Shown: positions 33,116 through 45,416 of the stretch, in pieces
How the letters are laid out: each line of letters begins with the position of its first letter
How positions within the stretch are numbered: position 1 is the first letter of the stretch
Source: Cephalotus follicularis
Taxonomy: Eukaryota; Streptophyta; Magnoliopsida; Oxalidales; Cephalotaceae
DNA: 64,000 bases
Reading direction: 5' to 3'
Assembly: GCA_001972305.1 (NCBI GenBank)
Contig: BDDD01002114.1
Span: 1 to 64,000, forward strand
The notes under the pieces: generated by a model
Database searches by the model: none
What the model saw: only the letters and a program-made list of their open reading frames with translations
What the model was told of the DNA's origin: nothing
Translations under genes and position numbers: made by a program

Positions 33116-33740
33116 TGATTGTTTAAATGCGAATACAGACAGTAATATATTCGGTATTGTGATATTACATGCGTATGCATTCAATTATTAAAATACTTAA
33201 ACAATGTAATTGGCATGACTTGTGATTTTAGGGACAATTCAAGCCCACATTCTGTCCATCATTCTAAAATCACACTATGGTTTGGTGAGGGTAATATAAA
33301 GCATACTCTAGTATGAAATAGTTTCATGGTTTAGTCAAGATGTAGTCACCAAAGTGGCCCTCTTGGTTGGATTTGTGATGTCTATCTAATACGACGGTGG
33401 AGTTTCTCTAATTCTTGTGCATGATCATACGCCCAAAGGTGGTGGTTGTGTATTGGAATAAAGAGGGTACATATGGAGCATATGGTTGGGAATTGACTAG
33501 TCATGGAAACCTATACACCCAAAGGTGGTGGGATGTCTATGGTTAGAATATATTCTCATGGCCGCTTCTATGTAAAAGTTTTGCAACAGCATGTCATGCA
33601 TTCGCCCAAAGGTGTTTGTATGGTGATGCCTGCGGACTTTCATGTGTGCTTATACGGTTTCAAGTGACACATTGTTTACTCTCATTGTGCTAAGATTATA
33701 CATTGCTTATTTTACAGTCACCTTCTCTGTCAACAACAAT

Positions 33741-36612
33741 ATGGTAACTATTGAGGTCCTCACTGGGTCGAACTTCAAGAAGTGGAAGGAAGACATAGAG
33801 TTTGCTATGGAAATGGCAGATGTAGATCTTTCGCTTGTTACGGATAAACCTTGGGACTTGACTGTCGCTAGCACTGATGATGAGAAATTAGTGCATACTG
33901 CCTGGATGAAAAGTAATCGCATTTGTCTACTGTCCATGAGGAGGTCGATCTTGGATCACCTGAAAAGTGGCTTGCCGACTGATTGCACTGCTAAGGAACT
34001 TATGACTGCAATCAGTGAAAGGTATCGTGTTTCATTGAATGTTGATATAGGGTCTCTACTGCAAGTGCTTTTCAACATGAAGTATGATGGTAATGGAGGG
34101 GTTAGAGACTATGTTATTCGTATGGTGGATTATCAGACTAAACTGAAGGCACTTAAAGTTGATCTTCCGGATACTTGCATTGTGCACCAAGCCTTGAACA
34201 CTCTTCCTCCTGAATTCAGCATCATTAAGACCAATTACAACTCTCAAGATGAATCATGGTCTATCAATGATTTGATTTCTAGGGTCGTTGCTGAGGAGGA
34301 AAAGCTAAAGAAGGAGAAATGTCAAGTTGCTCTATATGTTGCTGGTTCCAATTCTCATAAAGGAAAGAAGTCCAAAACTTATACTAATAAAGTTGCTCAT
34401 GGAACCACTAAGGAGCCAGGTCAGTCTAGTAATATTGGTCCAAATAAAGTTTCTTTTAAGAAAAAGGGTGACCACTGCTTCTTTTGTAAGAAGAAAGGTC
34501 ACATGAAGAAGGATTGTCTAAAGTACAAAGCTTGGTTGGCCAAACGTGAGAATACAGATAACGATTCTTTGGCTCTAGTTTGTGAATCCAATCTATCTGA
34601 AGCCCCATCTAGTTCATGGTGGCTGGATAGCGGTGCAACTAACCATTTTGCTTTTACCATACAGGGGTTCATAAATCGGAGGAAGCCAAATAAGGATGAG
34701 TCGAAGCTCACAGTTGGAAACAATAAAGATGCAGACGTAGAGTTCGTGGGAGATGTTAATTTAGTTTTAGATTCTTGTTTTAAATTAATGTTAAGAAATA
34801 CACTTTATGTACCGTCCTTTAGACGAAATTTAATTTCTGTTTCCTTGTTAGACAATCTTGGCTTTGAATTTGAAATAAAGAACTCCGCGGTTAATCTCTT
34901 TTTCAATTCAAATATGGTTGGCCATTGCACATTGTCTCGTAGACTATATAGAGTGTGTTTGACTCCCGATGATATCTATGTCTGCTATAATGTTAACAAC
35001 ATTGCATCTAAAATACCCTTACCTAAGGAACAATCTTTCATGTTATGGCATAAAAGACTTGGCCATATCTCTAGGGAAAGAGTAGAGAGACTGATAAAGT
35101 CTGACATCCTACCTACTCTTGAATTCAGTGACCTAAAGACATGTATAAATTGCTGTAGGGGCAAAATGACCAAGATAAAGAAGAAAACAGCAATCCGTAA
35201 TACTGATGTATTAGAAGTGAATCATACGGACATCAGTGGACCATATTCAGCCACATTATGTAGAAATTTTTATTTCATTACGTTCATTGACGACTATTCC
35301 CGATATGGTTATTTGTTCTTGATTAAGAAAAAGTCTCAAGCTCTTGAGAAATTCAAGATCTTTCAGACTGAAGTTGAGAAACAGTTGGGAAAAGTCATAA
35401 AGGTCGTTAGATCTGACAGGGGTGGTGAGTATTATGGCAGACATGGGGATGCTGGACAGCTTAAGGGCCCATTTGCCAAATACTTGGAGGATTGTGGGAT
35501 AGTTTCTCAATTTACTATGCCTGGAAGTCCTGAGCAAAATGGAGTCGCTGAAAGGCGTAACCGGACTCTTATGGAGATGATGAGAAGTATGATTAGTAGG
35601 ACGAACTTACCTGAGTTTCTTTGGGGTGAAGCATTGAAAACAACCCTTTATATTCTAAACAGAGTTCCAAGTAAAGCCGTTGCACTTACTCCTTTCGAGT
35701 TATGGACTGGACGTAAACCTAGTCTTAATAATTTTAGAGTTTGAGGTTGTCCTGCAGAGGTGAAATTGTACACTCCAAACTTAAATAAGCTGGATTCGAG
35801 GTCTGTTCGTTGTTTCTTTGTTGGTTATCCAGATCATTCGAAGGGATACTGTTTCTATAACCCATACGGAGGCACTAGAATTTTGGAGTCACAAACAGCG
35901 AAGTTTTTAGAGTTCGATGTAGCTGAACTGGGTGATTGTTCTAAAACGATTGAAGATAGTAGAGATGAAACGACGACTGTATCTTTTTCTTTACCTACCA
36001 AAATTAATGTTGAGCCTATTACACATACATTTGCACCTGTTGAGGTTGAGACACCTGTTCAAGAGCCTATTGTTGATACCGTACCTACAGATGTTATTCA
36101 GACACAAGATGCAGTAGCAGAGGTTCCAGTCAGGAGATCGACTCGTGAGAGAAGATCGGCGATACCGTCTTTCTATGAGATCTACTTGGGAGAAAGTGAT
36201 TATGATATCAGTTGTGTAATCGACCCATTGACTTATTTGGATGTTGTTGGTAGTACTCAATTAGATTTGTGGATGGATACAATGAAAGATGAGATGCAGT
36301 CAATGAGACATAATGGCGTTTGGGAACTTGTTGAATTGCCTGAAGGCTGCAAACCTATTGGTTGTAAATGGGTTTATAAGACTAAAAGGGATTCCGAAGG
36401 GAAGGTTGAGAGGTTTAAACCCATACTGGTAGCCAAAAATTTACTCAGAGAGAGGGAATAGACTATAATGGAACTTTCTCTCCAGTCTCTTCGAAAGACT
36501 TTCTCAGGGTAATTATGGCATTAGTAGCTCATTTTGATTTGGAGTTACACCAGATAGATGTAAAAACCGCATTCCTGAATGGTAATCTTGATGAGGAGGT
36601 CTATATGAGGTT
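33741..36612 (+). pseudogene. Copia E gag-pol: gag, protease, integrase and start of RT
   Basis: I chose the ATG at 33,741 because it opens the conserved gag start ([18 protein letters not shown]); an upstream ATG at 33,642 has no gag-like sequence. Domains in order: UBN2-type gag, zinc knuckle [14 protein letters not shown], and protease [14 protein letters not shown]. Integrase follows with the zinc-binding H-H-C-C ([18 protein letters not shown]) and the D-D-E core ([25 protein letters not shown]). The RT start is YKTKRDSEG and VKTAFLNGNLDEEVYM. There is one in-frame TGA at 35,742 and one frameshift near 36,438. RT ends abruptly after EVYM at about 36,608, so the catalytic domain and RNase H are deleted. 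A polyprotein of this kind is normally about 1,300 residues; here about 950 remain. Non-autonomous. Confidence 0.93.
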
Positions 36613-37315
36613 GCATCATGGGATGCGCTTGTTTAGTGGGAGTCAGTTATTTGTTTTTGCTCTATTTTTGGGTTTTCATTTGTACTGTTTTATCTTTTGA
36701 TACTATATCGGATTATATTGACTATGTCTTTTGCAATCAATTAAGTTGAATAAATTCAGTTTTTATTTCGACTACTTTGTTTAAACACATTGGTGTTTTA
36801 CATGTTGGCATGTCATATATTTAATTGTTTACAGTCTTGAGATATGTGTCAATCTTGAGCAAAGGCTGGGGCATTCAGTTATTGGCCTTAAAGGTATGTC
36901 TTATGACACATAAAGATTTTCACATGAAATAAAGATTAAAGACATACAGGTTCATTGAACCATATAGATTTTCTCTAGTGTGCCTGTGCCACTTAAGGAG
37001 AGAAAATTGGTGACCGACGATGAATAACACATCAGAAATTTGTAAAGTGTTATAAAATCGCCACACTACCATATTAAATCCATGTTAGTAGTGCTAAAAA
37101 CTTTTGTAACCATGGAAGGTCATGTGTCACTTAAAAGATGCAGTTATCGCCATGATTCAGAGTTTGAGGTTCTATGAGACAGGATTGACTATTGGAACAG
37201 TCTCTAGACCAATATTTTTATGCGCGCAAAACTTTAAAACTTAGTTGGCCTGTGTAATTGTTTTGATAAAATAAATATATCTATTTTTATTATTATATAA
37301 CAATTAATATAGCCC
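36613..37315 (+). other. 3' untranslated region of Copia E after the RT deletion
   Basis: No RT or RNase H translation is present. The fragment beginning GGATGCGC and CTTGTTTAGTGGGAGTCAG looks like the spacer that normally follows the pol stop in such elements. It ends in a G/A-rich tract before the 3' LTR. Confidence 0.65.
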
Positions 37316-37326
37316 AAGTGGGAGAA
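37316..37326 (+). promoter_or_regulatory. Polypurine tract of Copia E
   Basis: AAGTGGGAGAA lies directly before the 3' LTR TG. Confidence 0.82.
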
Positions 37327-37814
37327 TGTTAGAATATTATCTATGTGGGCTTATATTAATTGGATATTTATTATTAAATAAAACCAAGCTGACTATTGGT
37401 CTAATAAAGTGGGACATATATATTCTAAATAGTCGTATATGAACTGGCTAGTGTGGGCTGTAGTAAACTAATTAGGTTTTTGATGAGCGAGCCCATTAGG
37501 TTACTAATAAGGATTATATAAATATCTAGGTCTCCTCTCTTAACCCTAACAATCTTGACACAATAGAAAATACACATATGGCAGTAAAGGAGATAGGCGG
37601 CTATCTTCTTGTGTATTACGGTGCCTCATCGAGCCAGTGTTCTAGGGAATTAAGAGAGTTGTACCTTGCTACTAAGGATCACTACAGATTTTCGCTGCTT
37701 ATTATGGATCCTAAACAAGGTACGATTTCTATCATTGTTATTTAGGTGTTTCTATTCTATCTAAGGAGATCTTAGGGATTGATAAATTGATCAGGTATAC
37801 AATTTTATCTTACA
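37327..37814 (+). repeat. 3' LTR of Copia E
   Basis: Same length and termini as the 5' LTR. The CTGAA duplication follows at 37,815. Confidence 0.95.
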
Positions 37815-37819
37815 CTGAA

Positions 37820-38158
37820 CTTAACCGTAATTGTGACTGTAGCTAGAATTACTTTCTATAGATAATGCTAGACAATGAGATTAACCAAAACGTGTAATAT
37901 AAAATGTATTCCACACTAACGAGAATCCTTGTAGTGTTTTTGGGAGGGATGTACTTGCGAACATTAGCTTTTATGGCCTGACAACGTCAGAATGGGTATA
38001 ACAAGTCAGATTCATGGAAATATCATTTATGTTTTTTAAAATAATATTAATTATATTTTAATTGTTATTAAAAAATATCAATAATATTTTAGTAATCCTT
38101 TTATATTGTGTGATGATATATGATATATCATTTATGATTAATAACATTACTTAAATAC
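37820..38158. other. Spacer between Copia E and gypsy C, no gene
   Basis: AT-rich DNA continuing the pre-insertion flank of E. No motif or ORF of note. Confidence 0.5.
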
Positions 38159-38652
38159 TGATATGAAAAAAAATTATATCTAAAAATACAATTATGTGTC
38201 CTCTTGAAAACAAAGCAGGTATCCTCTAGAGCTACAGACATGTGATCAGGTCATTTATAATCTGAAAAGATAACGCACAATAACAACAGAGCGCCAGATA
38301 AGGAAATGGCGCGAGATCCTCAATCATTTCCTAGGTGTACAATAATCATCTCCGCAAGTCAAGCAAGGCAATTATAATGAAGCACTACTATAAATACAGA
38401 AATCAAATACATTACACAGGTCCGTCATTTTTACATTCTAAAGAACCTTATTACTTTCCTGCCTGACTTAAGCATCGGAGAGTCCCCGGGAGTAAAACCT
38501 CCTGATTCTTCGATTAATTTGTTATTTATGTGCAGGGAAGATCGTGATACACTCAATCAAATTTTGTTATCGGAGCATTTATTGCGTTTTCCTCTACAAA
38601 TCAAATGCTTCCACGTGAAGGACTGTTGAGGAGTTGATTTTTTGCATCAACA
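38159..38652 (+). repeat. 5' LTR of Tat-type gypsy C
   Basis: Starts TGATATGAAAAAAAATT and ends GCATCAACA, about 494 bp. Both ends, and long stretches between, match the reverse complement of LTR D (62,691-63,567), which fixes the boundaries. A TATA box (CTATAAATAC) lies at about 38,388-38,397. Confidence 0.8.
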
Positions 38653-38654
38653 GT

Positions 38655-38670
38655 TGGCGCCGACTGTGGG
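38655..38670 (+). promoter_or_regulatory. Primer binding site of gypsy C
   Basis: TGGCGCCGACTGTGGG lies two bases after the LTR. TGGCGCC sites are typical of Tat/Athila-type plant gypsy elements, which do not use methionine tRNA. Confidence 0.85.
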
Positions 38671-38712
38671 AAACGCTACAAAAAGTTTTCTACAAAAAAC
38701 ACTATAATAATC

Positions 38713-40466
38713 ATGCATCTGAGAAGAAACAACAACTCTACAGCCACCGGCAGCCGAGCACCCGAGAATCAACCTCCTGCTACCGATCAAGTTGCTGCTA
38801 CAAAGGAAGCTCCCATTACTGGCTTGCAATTCAATCAGCTGCTCCAGGAAATGGGGCGTCTCACAACCTTGCTAGAGAGCAATCTAGCAAGCCAAAACCA
38901 GGCTGGTCCAAGCCGACTAGTTGTTTGAGGTATATCTGGTCCGAGCAGACCAGCCCAAGAGGTTCAGCAGCCCCAAGGGGCAAGGCGAAACCTGTCGAGG
39001 AGGGCCATGCGCCCCCAAAGGCAGTCAGAGGTTGATACACCTATGAGGAGGAGAACAGGGATTGATACATCTCTAAGGGCGGAGTCTTCGAGCGCCCAGG
39101 ATCATAGTAACAATCCTTGGCTAGACCTTCCCGAGCATGAGCAGATGGAGGAGGATCGCCCAGACGAGACCGAGGAGACCCGGGCATGCTCCTACGCTTC
39201 ACATAGGACGGAGACCTTGCAGAGGAGCAGGTTAGACCATTCGGTCTGACTTGCAACAGGTACGTCACAAGTTTCTAGCAGGATCAGGAACATTGAGGAC
39301 GTAGAGCAAGCCATGAACAGAATGTTTGCTGAGATTGAGAGAAGGTTTCGAGGGGCTGAGCAATCCAAGGGGTACCTTTCAGAGGTGCGAAATATTAACT
39401 CGACACCCTTCACGCCCGAGATAATGAGGGAGTGTATCCCAAAGGGATTCTGGTTCTCGAGTACACACAAATTATGCTAGTGCACCAGGCCTAAGATGCT
39501 GTGCTTTGCTGAGGATTCCCGGTAACTTTGACAGGCGCAACCCAAGTGTGGTACTCAACGCTACCTCAAAACTCAGTGGCGAACTTCGAACAGTTTACGG
39601 AACTGTTCGTTACCAAATTCCTCAACAGCACCACGCAGAGAAGGAATTCAAGTCATTTGATCAATGTGGTGGAGGGGAATGATGAGTCCCTAAGAGACTA
39701 CCTCACCAGATTTAACAAGGAGTCTCTAACAGGGAAGGACCTGGAGCCGTCCTTCGCTCTGGCAGCTCTGAAAAGTGGATTGAAGGACAATTCAGCATTC
39801 ACTTTCTCCCTCATGAAAAAGCCTGTTCAGGATATGACTGACCTCCTCAGAAGAGCCGAGAAGTACATCAATGCGGAGGAGGCGATGGCAGCTAGGAAGC
39901 AAAAGACTTCCTGGTCGGGCCATCAAGTGGAGACATAGGATCACTCACGAGGTGCTCAGGGGAAGAAACAGAAGAGAAAGGAGAGGTTGGAGTTGACCAA
40001 AGATGACCTTAGGCACAAGCTTTCCAGGAGGGAGGAATCCCCAAAAAAGGGGGCACCAATCCCCACTTACAACAACTTTTCCCCTCTCCTAGAGACGTGC
40101 ACAAGGATATTGGAAGTAAAGAAGGACAAGGTCCCTATCCAATGGCCAGCACTTTTGAGATCCTCAGCCGAGAAGGGGGACACAAATAAATACTGTTGGT
40201 ACCATCGTGACCACGGGCACGACACTGAGGAGTGCAGTCATTTAAAGAAACAGATTGAAGACCTGATTCGGAAAGGTCATCTACGCAAGTATGTTGACAA
40301 GGACACTCCCCAAGAAAGAAGGGAGCACAGAGAGCGAGCTTCGCAGCAAGAAGAGGAGCAGCAGCCCAGAGGTGTGATCCATACCATCTCTGGAGGAATA
40401 GCATCAGGTGGCGACCATAGCAGGGCTCAAAATGCCTATGCTAGAAAGACCTTTGCTGTGCAATAA
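38713..40466 (+). pseudogene. Tat-type gypsy C gag
   Basis: The ATG at 38,713 opens a frame (MHLRRNNNSTATGSRAPEN) broken by TGA at 38,926 and 39,247. The core then needs a frame change near 39,520. It shows GATQVWYSTLPQNSVANFEQF, the LRDYLTRFNKES segment and AEKYINAEEAMAARK, the conserved gag motif of this clade. The C-terminus (39,987-40,466) has PLLETCTRIL, YCWYHRDHGHDTEEC and LKKQIEDLIRKGHLRKYV, also typical. Gag forms the particle and binds RNA. The length of about 580 codons is normal; the stops and shift make it inactive. Confidence 0.88.
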
Positions 40467-40484
40467 TACCCACATAGCAAAAGG

Positions 40485-41450
40485 TTGAAGTCAGGTGGAG
40501 ACGAGGAGGTAATATCCTTCTCTGAGGCGGACTATGAGGGAGTACGTCTCCCTCACAATGATCCAGTGGTGGTGACTCTTCAAGTGGAATTATTCACTAT
40601 GAAGAGGATCCTTATAGACAGCGGGAGCTTGGCAGATATCCTATACAAGCATGCATTCGATCAGTTGAGGATACCGGCTGACCAATTAAGGCCCGTTAAA
40701 ACTCCTCTGGTGGGCTTCCAAGGAGAGATGGTCCATCCTCTAGGGTCCATCGACTTGTCAGTGATTGCAGGCATAGCCCCACGCCAAACCCAAGTACAAA
40801 TAACCTTCCTGGTGGTTGATACACCAAGCCCATACAATGCTATAGTAGGGCGACCAAGATTAAACTTGATGGAAGCAATAGTGTTGACAAGGCATTTATT
40901 GGTGAAGTTCCTGACCAGGTTTGGTGTGGAAGAAGTCCGAGGAGACCAACATTTGGCAAGGCAATGTTATAAAACTGTCATAATGAACAAGGGAAAAGAA
41001 AAGGCTCTTCCAATAGCTAACGTGGAGCTCAGAGGAGAAGTGGAGCCCGAGCGTTCATAGCCTGTGGAAGATGTTGTGCAAGTGCCTCTGGAAGAAGGCA
41101 ATGCAGAGAAGGTGTTCCAGGTTGGATCACAACTTGGAGAGGTGGAAAAAGAGGAACTAATAACGTTCCTTAGAAATAAAAGAGATATCTTTGCCTGGTC
41201 GGCAGAGGAGGTCCTTGAGATCAGACTAGAAATGATGGTGCATAAATTGAGTGTAGACCCAATGTAGCCTCCGACAAGGCAAAATAAGAGAAACTTTGCG
41301 CCCGAAAGGCTACATGTGATAACAGATGAGGTGAGTAAGCTATTACATGCGGGGTTTATCAGGGAAGTGCATTATTCTAACTGACTGGCGAACCCGGTCC
41401 TAGTCAAGGAAGCTGATAGCAAGTGAAGGATGTGTATAGATTTTGCAACC
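40485..41450 (+). pseudogene. Tat-type gypsy C protease and start of RT
   Basis: The open stretch 40,485-41,060 contains RILIDSGSLADILY, a D-S-G retropepsin active site, and FLVVDTPSPYNAIVGRPRLN, the closing motif. After a TAG, DIFAWSAEEV and the RT N-terminus follow in several frames (RQNKRNFAPERL, then EVSKLLHAGFIREVHY and RMCIDFAT). At 41,450 the codons for FAT are cut by LTR J1. The next residues (DLNKACPKDHFPLP) appear at 44,002, so the interruption is exact to within a few bases. Confidence 0.85.
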
Positions 41451-43975
41451 TGTCACACCCCATTCTCACAACATCGACCCGGAGGTCGTGGCAATCAACA
41501 TATATTTATATATTCAGCTTATCACAAATTTACGAAAAAATTAAACTTTTCAACCCATATATCAACATTGTGGAAGAATTTAAAACTTAAGTTTAATTCA
41601 ACTACGTAGCATGCATCCCATACTATATGTTACCAATGTTTAAACATCAATACAATACCATCATTGTTAATTTCCCTTAAAACGAAGCATGAACTAAATC
41701 AGTCAATACATTTAAATCCATTTAATACATTAATCCATTCCAACATTTCTCAATAGAATACAACTTTAACTCTTCACTTCGTTTCCCCCAAGCTCAACGA
41801 TGTCAATCCATTGCATGAATCTGAAATTGATAGGGTTAGCCGATTCCACTGGATAAGTAGGAAAAATATAAAAGCAATTTGGGGTCAATGATAATAAATG
41901 TCATGTAATGAATGCATCACGATGCAATACGATATATATACCATACATATATATATGTATATGTATATCTGTCAATAGGTAAGCAACCATGCCAAGTGGC
42001 TACACCAATACAATCCATCAATCAAGTCCAAAGGACCAATCAATCCAATCCCGCACGAAGCACGTCACCATCTCCTGGCTCCGACTTCGTGCTCCTGCTT
42101 CAGCCCCGTCTCCGAACAACTCGAAGCAGGTCAATCCAAGGTTGCTCGCACTCTATGTTCAGTAACCGAAAGTGTGTGGGAGTACCTAGCCATCTCCTGG
42201 CCCTTAGGCGCACCTCCCACCCCCAGCCATCGATGACAACTCTGTCACGCGGTCAGCGCAACATCAATCACAATCCAATCAATCAATCCAAAATCAATCC
42301 ATTTTCAAGTAGTTTATAAGTTATAAAATACTTGAAATAACACATTTGTTCAAAAGGTATAAATAATCCCTCAAAACAATATTCCAATCTTTTGAAACAA
42401 TTTTTCAATCCTTTGAAAATATACATTTTCGTGTAAAACAATGATTTTATTATAAAATCATGAATGAACTTTCCAAAATGGTAAAACATTTTAGAAATCA
42501 TATACAATTTAATCCATAGCAATTATGCAAGCAAACATATGCTCAAATGCAACAATACCCTTAGGCGTCAACGTGTATCCTCTAGGCGTTGACGCGTACA
42601 TTCGTCCTCTTAGGCGCCAACACATGTCTTTGGCGTTAACGCTTACAACAATCCCTTTATGCGTCAACACATAATCTAGGCGTTAACGTGTACAACAGTT
42701 CTCTTAGCGTCAATGCTTCACTCCTTGACGTCGACACTTTAAGGCAGGAGCCTTAGGTGTTAATGTCATATCTCTTTCGGCATTGACGCTTTAAGGTAGG
42801 AACCTTAAGCGTCAGTGCCTTTATCTCTGGGCGTCGACGTTACCTCATGGCGTCGACGCTTAAAGCGTCTTCCTTCCCGTATAACAGGTCAAGGCGTCGA
42901 CACTTAAAGTGCCTTCCTCCCCGTACAACAAGTCAAGGCGTCGATGTCTTTCCTCTAGGCGTTGACGCGTTCAAAACCAGAACGGTTTCTCTTCCATTAC
43001 ATGACACAATAACATCCTAAAACCAATAACCAATACATGTAAAAAAATCCATTTTCACTCCAAATCATAACATGCATGGCAGGTTATCTATCAATAACAG
43101 CCATAGCATTTACACAGTCCATAATCCACAACATTCATGCATTTCACCAAATGATCATTCACTATTTTTGAACTTAAAATCATAGTTATATGATCCCTAC
43201 CTTAGATTCCAAGTTAGGAATCGTAGTCCACCTCTTTAAGCTTTACCGACCAGTGGCCTTAAGTTCCCCAGTAGCTCCAAGTCCAAGCTTCCAACTCCCA
43301 AGTTCCAAGCTTTCCAAGCTTTTGTCTAGCCCAACAACGGAGGATATGGTTTCCTCTCTCTTTTCTCTCTCTTTTTTCAGTTTCTTTCACTGTTTCTCTC
43401 TCTTACTTTTCTGTTTTTCTTTCTCTTTTCTTCCCTTCCAGGCGCTGAAGGAAGAGGATGAGAGGTGTGCATTTATGGCGTTTCTCTCTCTCTCTCTCTT
43501 CCCCTCACGCATGCAAGGCGCCATGTGCTCAGACTGTCTCCTCGTCTGTCTCCTCTATTTTTCCCTCTGCCATTGCAGGCATGGGGAAAAGGCGAAAATG
43601 CCTTTCACGTGCCTTCTGTCTATGTTTTAACTTCTTCTGCCAATAGTTTAGGTGTCGACGTCAAACCTTAGGCGTTGATGCGTTGACCATCCTTCTTAGC
43701 GCTAATAGGCTCCACGAACCGCTTTAATGCTTATCTCTTTTGGTCCCCAATCGGTGGGCACCAATGCCATCACTTTGCGTCAATACGCGACCCTTTTGTT
43801 TCTTGGCGCCGATGCTATCTCTTGGAGTCGACACTCAAAACGTCTCATTCTTGCATTTTTCAATCCAACATAACATTTTTAACACCCTTTACTTAAAATT
43901 TAATATCACAAGTTGGAAAATCCATCATTTCTCATTAATTCATGATAAAATTACATTGAGAATTACAACAATACA
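41451..43975 (-). repeat. LTR J1 (about 2.5 kb), inserted in RT of gypsy C
   Basis: Starts TGTCACACCCC and ends ATTACAACAATACA, so it reads leftward. It is homologous to J2 (46,317-48,873), which is in the opposite orientation and perhaps 75-80 percent identical by eye. No internal coding region, primer site or purine tract flanks it, so it resembles a solo LTR. However, the expected target duplication is not clean and 26 unexplained bases remain at 43,976-44,001. It carries two clusters of GTCGAC-centred palindromes (42,555-42,970 and 43,648-43,845) and a CT-rich tract at 43,340-43,570. Confidence 0.7.
42555..42970. repeat. Dense palindrome cluster in J1
   Basis: About 17 copies of AGGCGTCGACGCTTA-like words occur in 415 bases, with GTCGAC, GTTGAC, GTTAAC and GTCAAC cores. 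Spacing is commonly 20-35 bases. It is the longest such cluster in the window. Confidence 0.8.
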
Positions 43976-44001
43976 TTGAATGGAATTTCTAAAAGTTAAA
44001 A

Positions 44002-45052
44002 GACCTCAACAAAGCTTGCCCAAAAGACCATTTTCCCCTCCCAAAAATTGATCAATTGGTAGATGTAACATCTGGTTACAGAATGTTAAGCTTCTTGGAT
44101 GCATACTCGGGCTATAATCAAATCCCTATGTATGGGTCAGATGAGAACAAGACAGTTTTCATCACTGACAAGGGCATGTATTGCTACAAAGTTATGCCCT
44201 TCGGGTTAACGAATGCCGAGGTAACCTTTCAACGATTGGTCAATAAAATTTTTGCACCTCAGATGGGGAGAAATATAGAGGTATATATTGACGATATGCT
44301 CGTCAAGACGCTAGAAAGGAGTCCTCACATTAAAGACTTGGAGGAGACTTTTGAGGTGCTGAGGAAATACAAAATGCATCTCAATCCTTCCAATTGTACT
44401 TTTGGGGTCACTTCTGGTAAGTTCCTTGAGTTTATGGTGTCTAGCAGAGGGATAGAGGCCAATTCCGAGAAGATCTCAGCCATTTAGAGCATGAGGCCTT
44501 CCCAATATATCAAGCATGTGTAGAGATTGAATGGTAGAATTGCAGCTTTGAATGGATTTATTTTCATGTTAGCTGAGAAGTGTCTTCTTCCCTCTTCAAG
44601 GTGTTAGGGGATCCCAAGAGGTTTCTTTGGTCTGAAGAATGTCAAGCAGCCTTCGAGAAATCGAAGGAATGCCTGGATTCTCCTCATCTGATATCAAAAC
44701 CAAGAGATGTGGAAGACTTGTATTTATACATTGTAGCTACACAAGGCGCAGTGAGTGCAGTGCTAGTCAGGGAAGAGGACAAAGTTCAAAGGCCAATATA
44801 TTACATGAGCAAGGCATTGAATGATGCTGAGGGAATGTATCTAGAGGTAAAGAAATTCGCTTACACTCTGATTAATTCGGCCAGAAAATTAAGGCCATAT
44901 TTTCAAGCCCACACAATCAAAGTTTTGACCGATAAACCACTTAGACAAGTTCTAGCAAAGCCAGTTGCCTTAGACAGACTAGTCAAGTGATCTGTCAAAT
45001 TGGGAGAGTATGATGTGAAGTTTGAAGCAAGACCAGTAATAAAATAACATAT
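44002..45052 (+). pseudogene. Tat-type gypsy C RT core and RNase H
   Basis: Continues RT from J1: DLNKACPKDHFPLPKID, SFLDAYSGYNQI, MPFGLTNAEVTFQRLV and the catalytic EVYIDDMLVKT with both aspartates (about 44,284). After stops at 44,487 and about 44,521 come FLWSEECQAAFEKSKE and an RNase H-like region (YLYIVATQGAVSAVLVRE, RPIYYMSKAL, IKVLTDKPLRQVL). In the RNase H part the usual catalytic aspartates are partly replaced (YIVAT), as is common in Tat elements, where a second RNase H follows. Stops and the J1 insertion make it inactive. Confidence 0.88.
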
Positions 45053-45053
45053 C

Positions 45054-45413
45054 TTGGCCGACTTTGTAGGAAATAATACACCTATGGGGTGTATGGAGGA
45101 GGACCCCTCTGAGAATGAGAGAGGGTTATGGAGATTTTCAGTTGATGGGTCATCCTGTGTATCCAGAAGTGGAGCAGAATTGGTGCTAACTAGCCCTGAT
45201 GGGTGGGCTTTGGAGTATGCTCTGAGATTTGGGTTCAAAACAACAAATAATGAAGCAAAATGGGAAGTTTTGATCGCCGGACTGACAATTGCAAAGCATT
45301 TAGAGGATAAAAAAATAAAAGCCTCTAGTGATTCTCAACTGGTGGTTGGTCTGGTGAGCGGAGAGTATGAAGCCAGAGAAGACACGATGGCTAAATACTT
45401 AGCACATGTTTAA
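45054..45413 (+). pseudogene. Second (archaeal-type) RNase H domain of gypsy C
   Basis: The open stretch reads WRFSVDGSSCVSRSGAELVL, EYALRFGFKTTNNEAKWEVLIAG and ASSDSQLVVGLVSGEYEAR. D in VDGSS, E in NNEA and D in SDSQ fit the catalytic triad. This extra domain between RNase H and integrase is a known feature of the Tat clade. The frame is open for 119 codons and ends with TAA at 45,411. After this the frame changes little, so only stops separate it from integrase. Confidence 0.85.
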
Positions 45414-45416
45414 AGC

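Noticed and set aside
33642..33740. Upstream ATG as start of Copia E gag
   Set aside because: The first 33 codons have no gag similarity and the conserved start follows at 33,741.
38634..39035. 133-codon ORF at the start of element C
   Set aside because: It overlaps the primer site and gag in another frame; the gag frame from 38,713 is the one with family features.
43190..43630. 146-codon ORF in J1
   Set aside because: It spans a CT-rich low-complexity stretch of an LTR and is not kept in J2.
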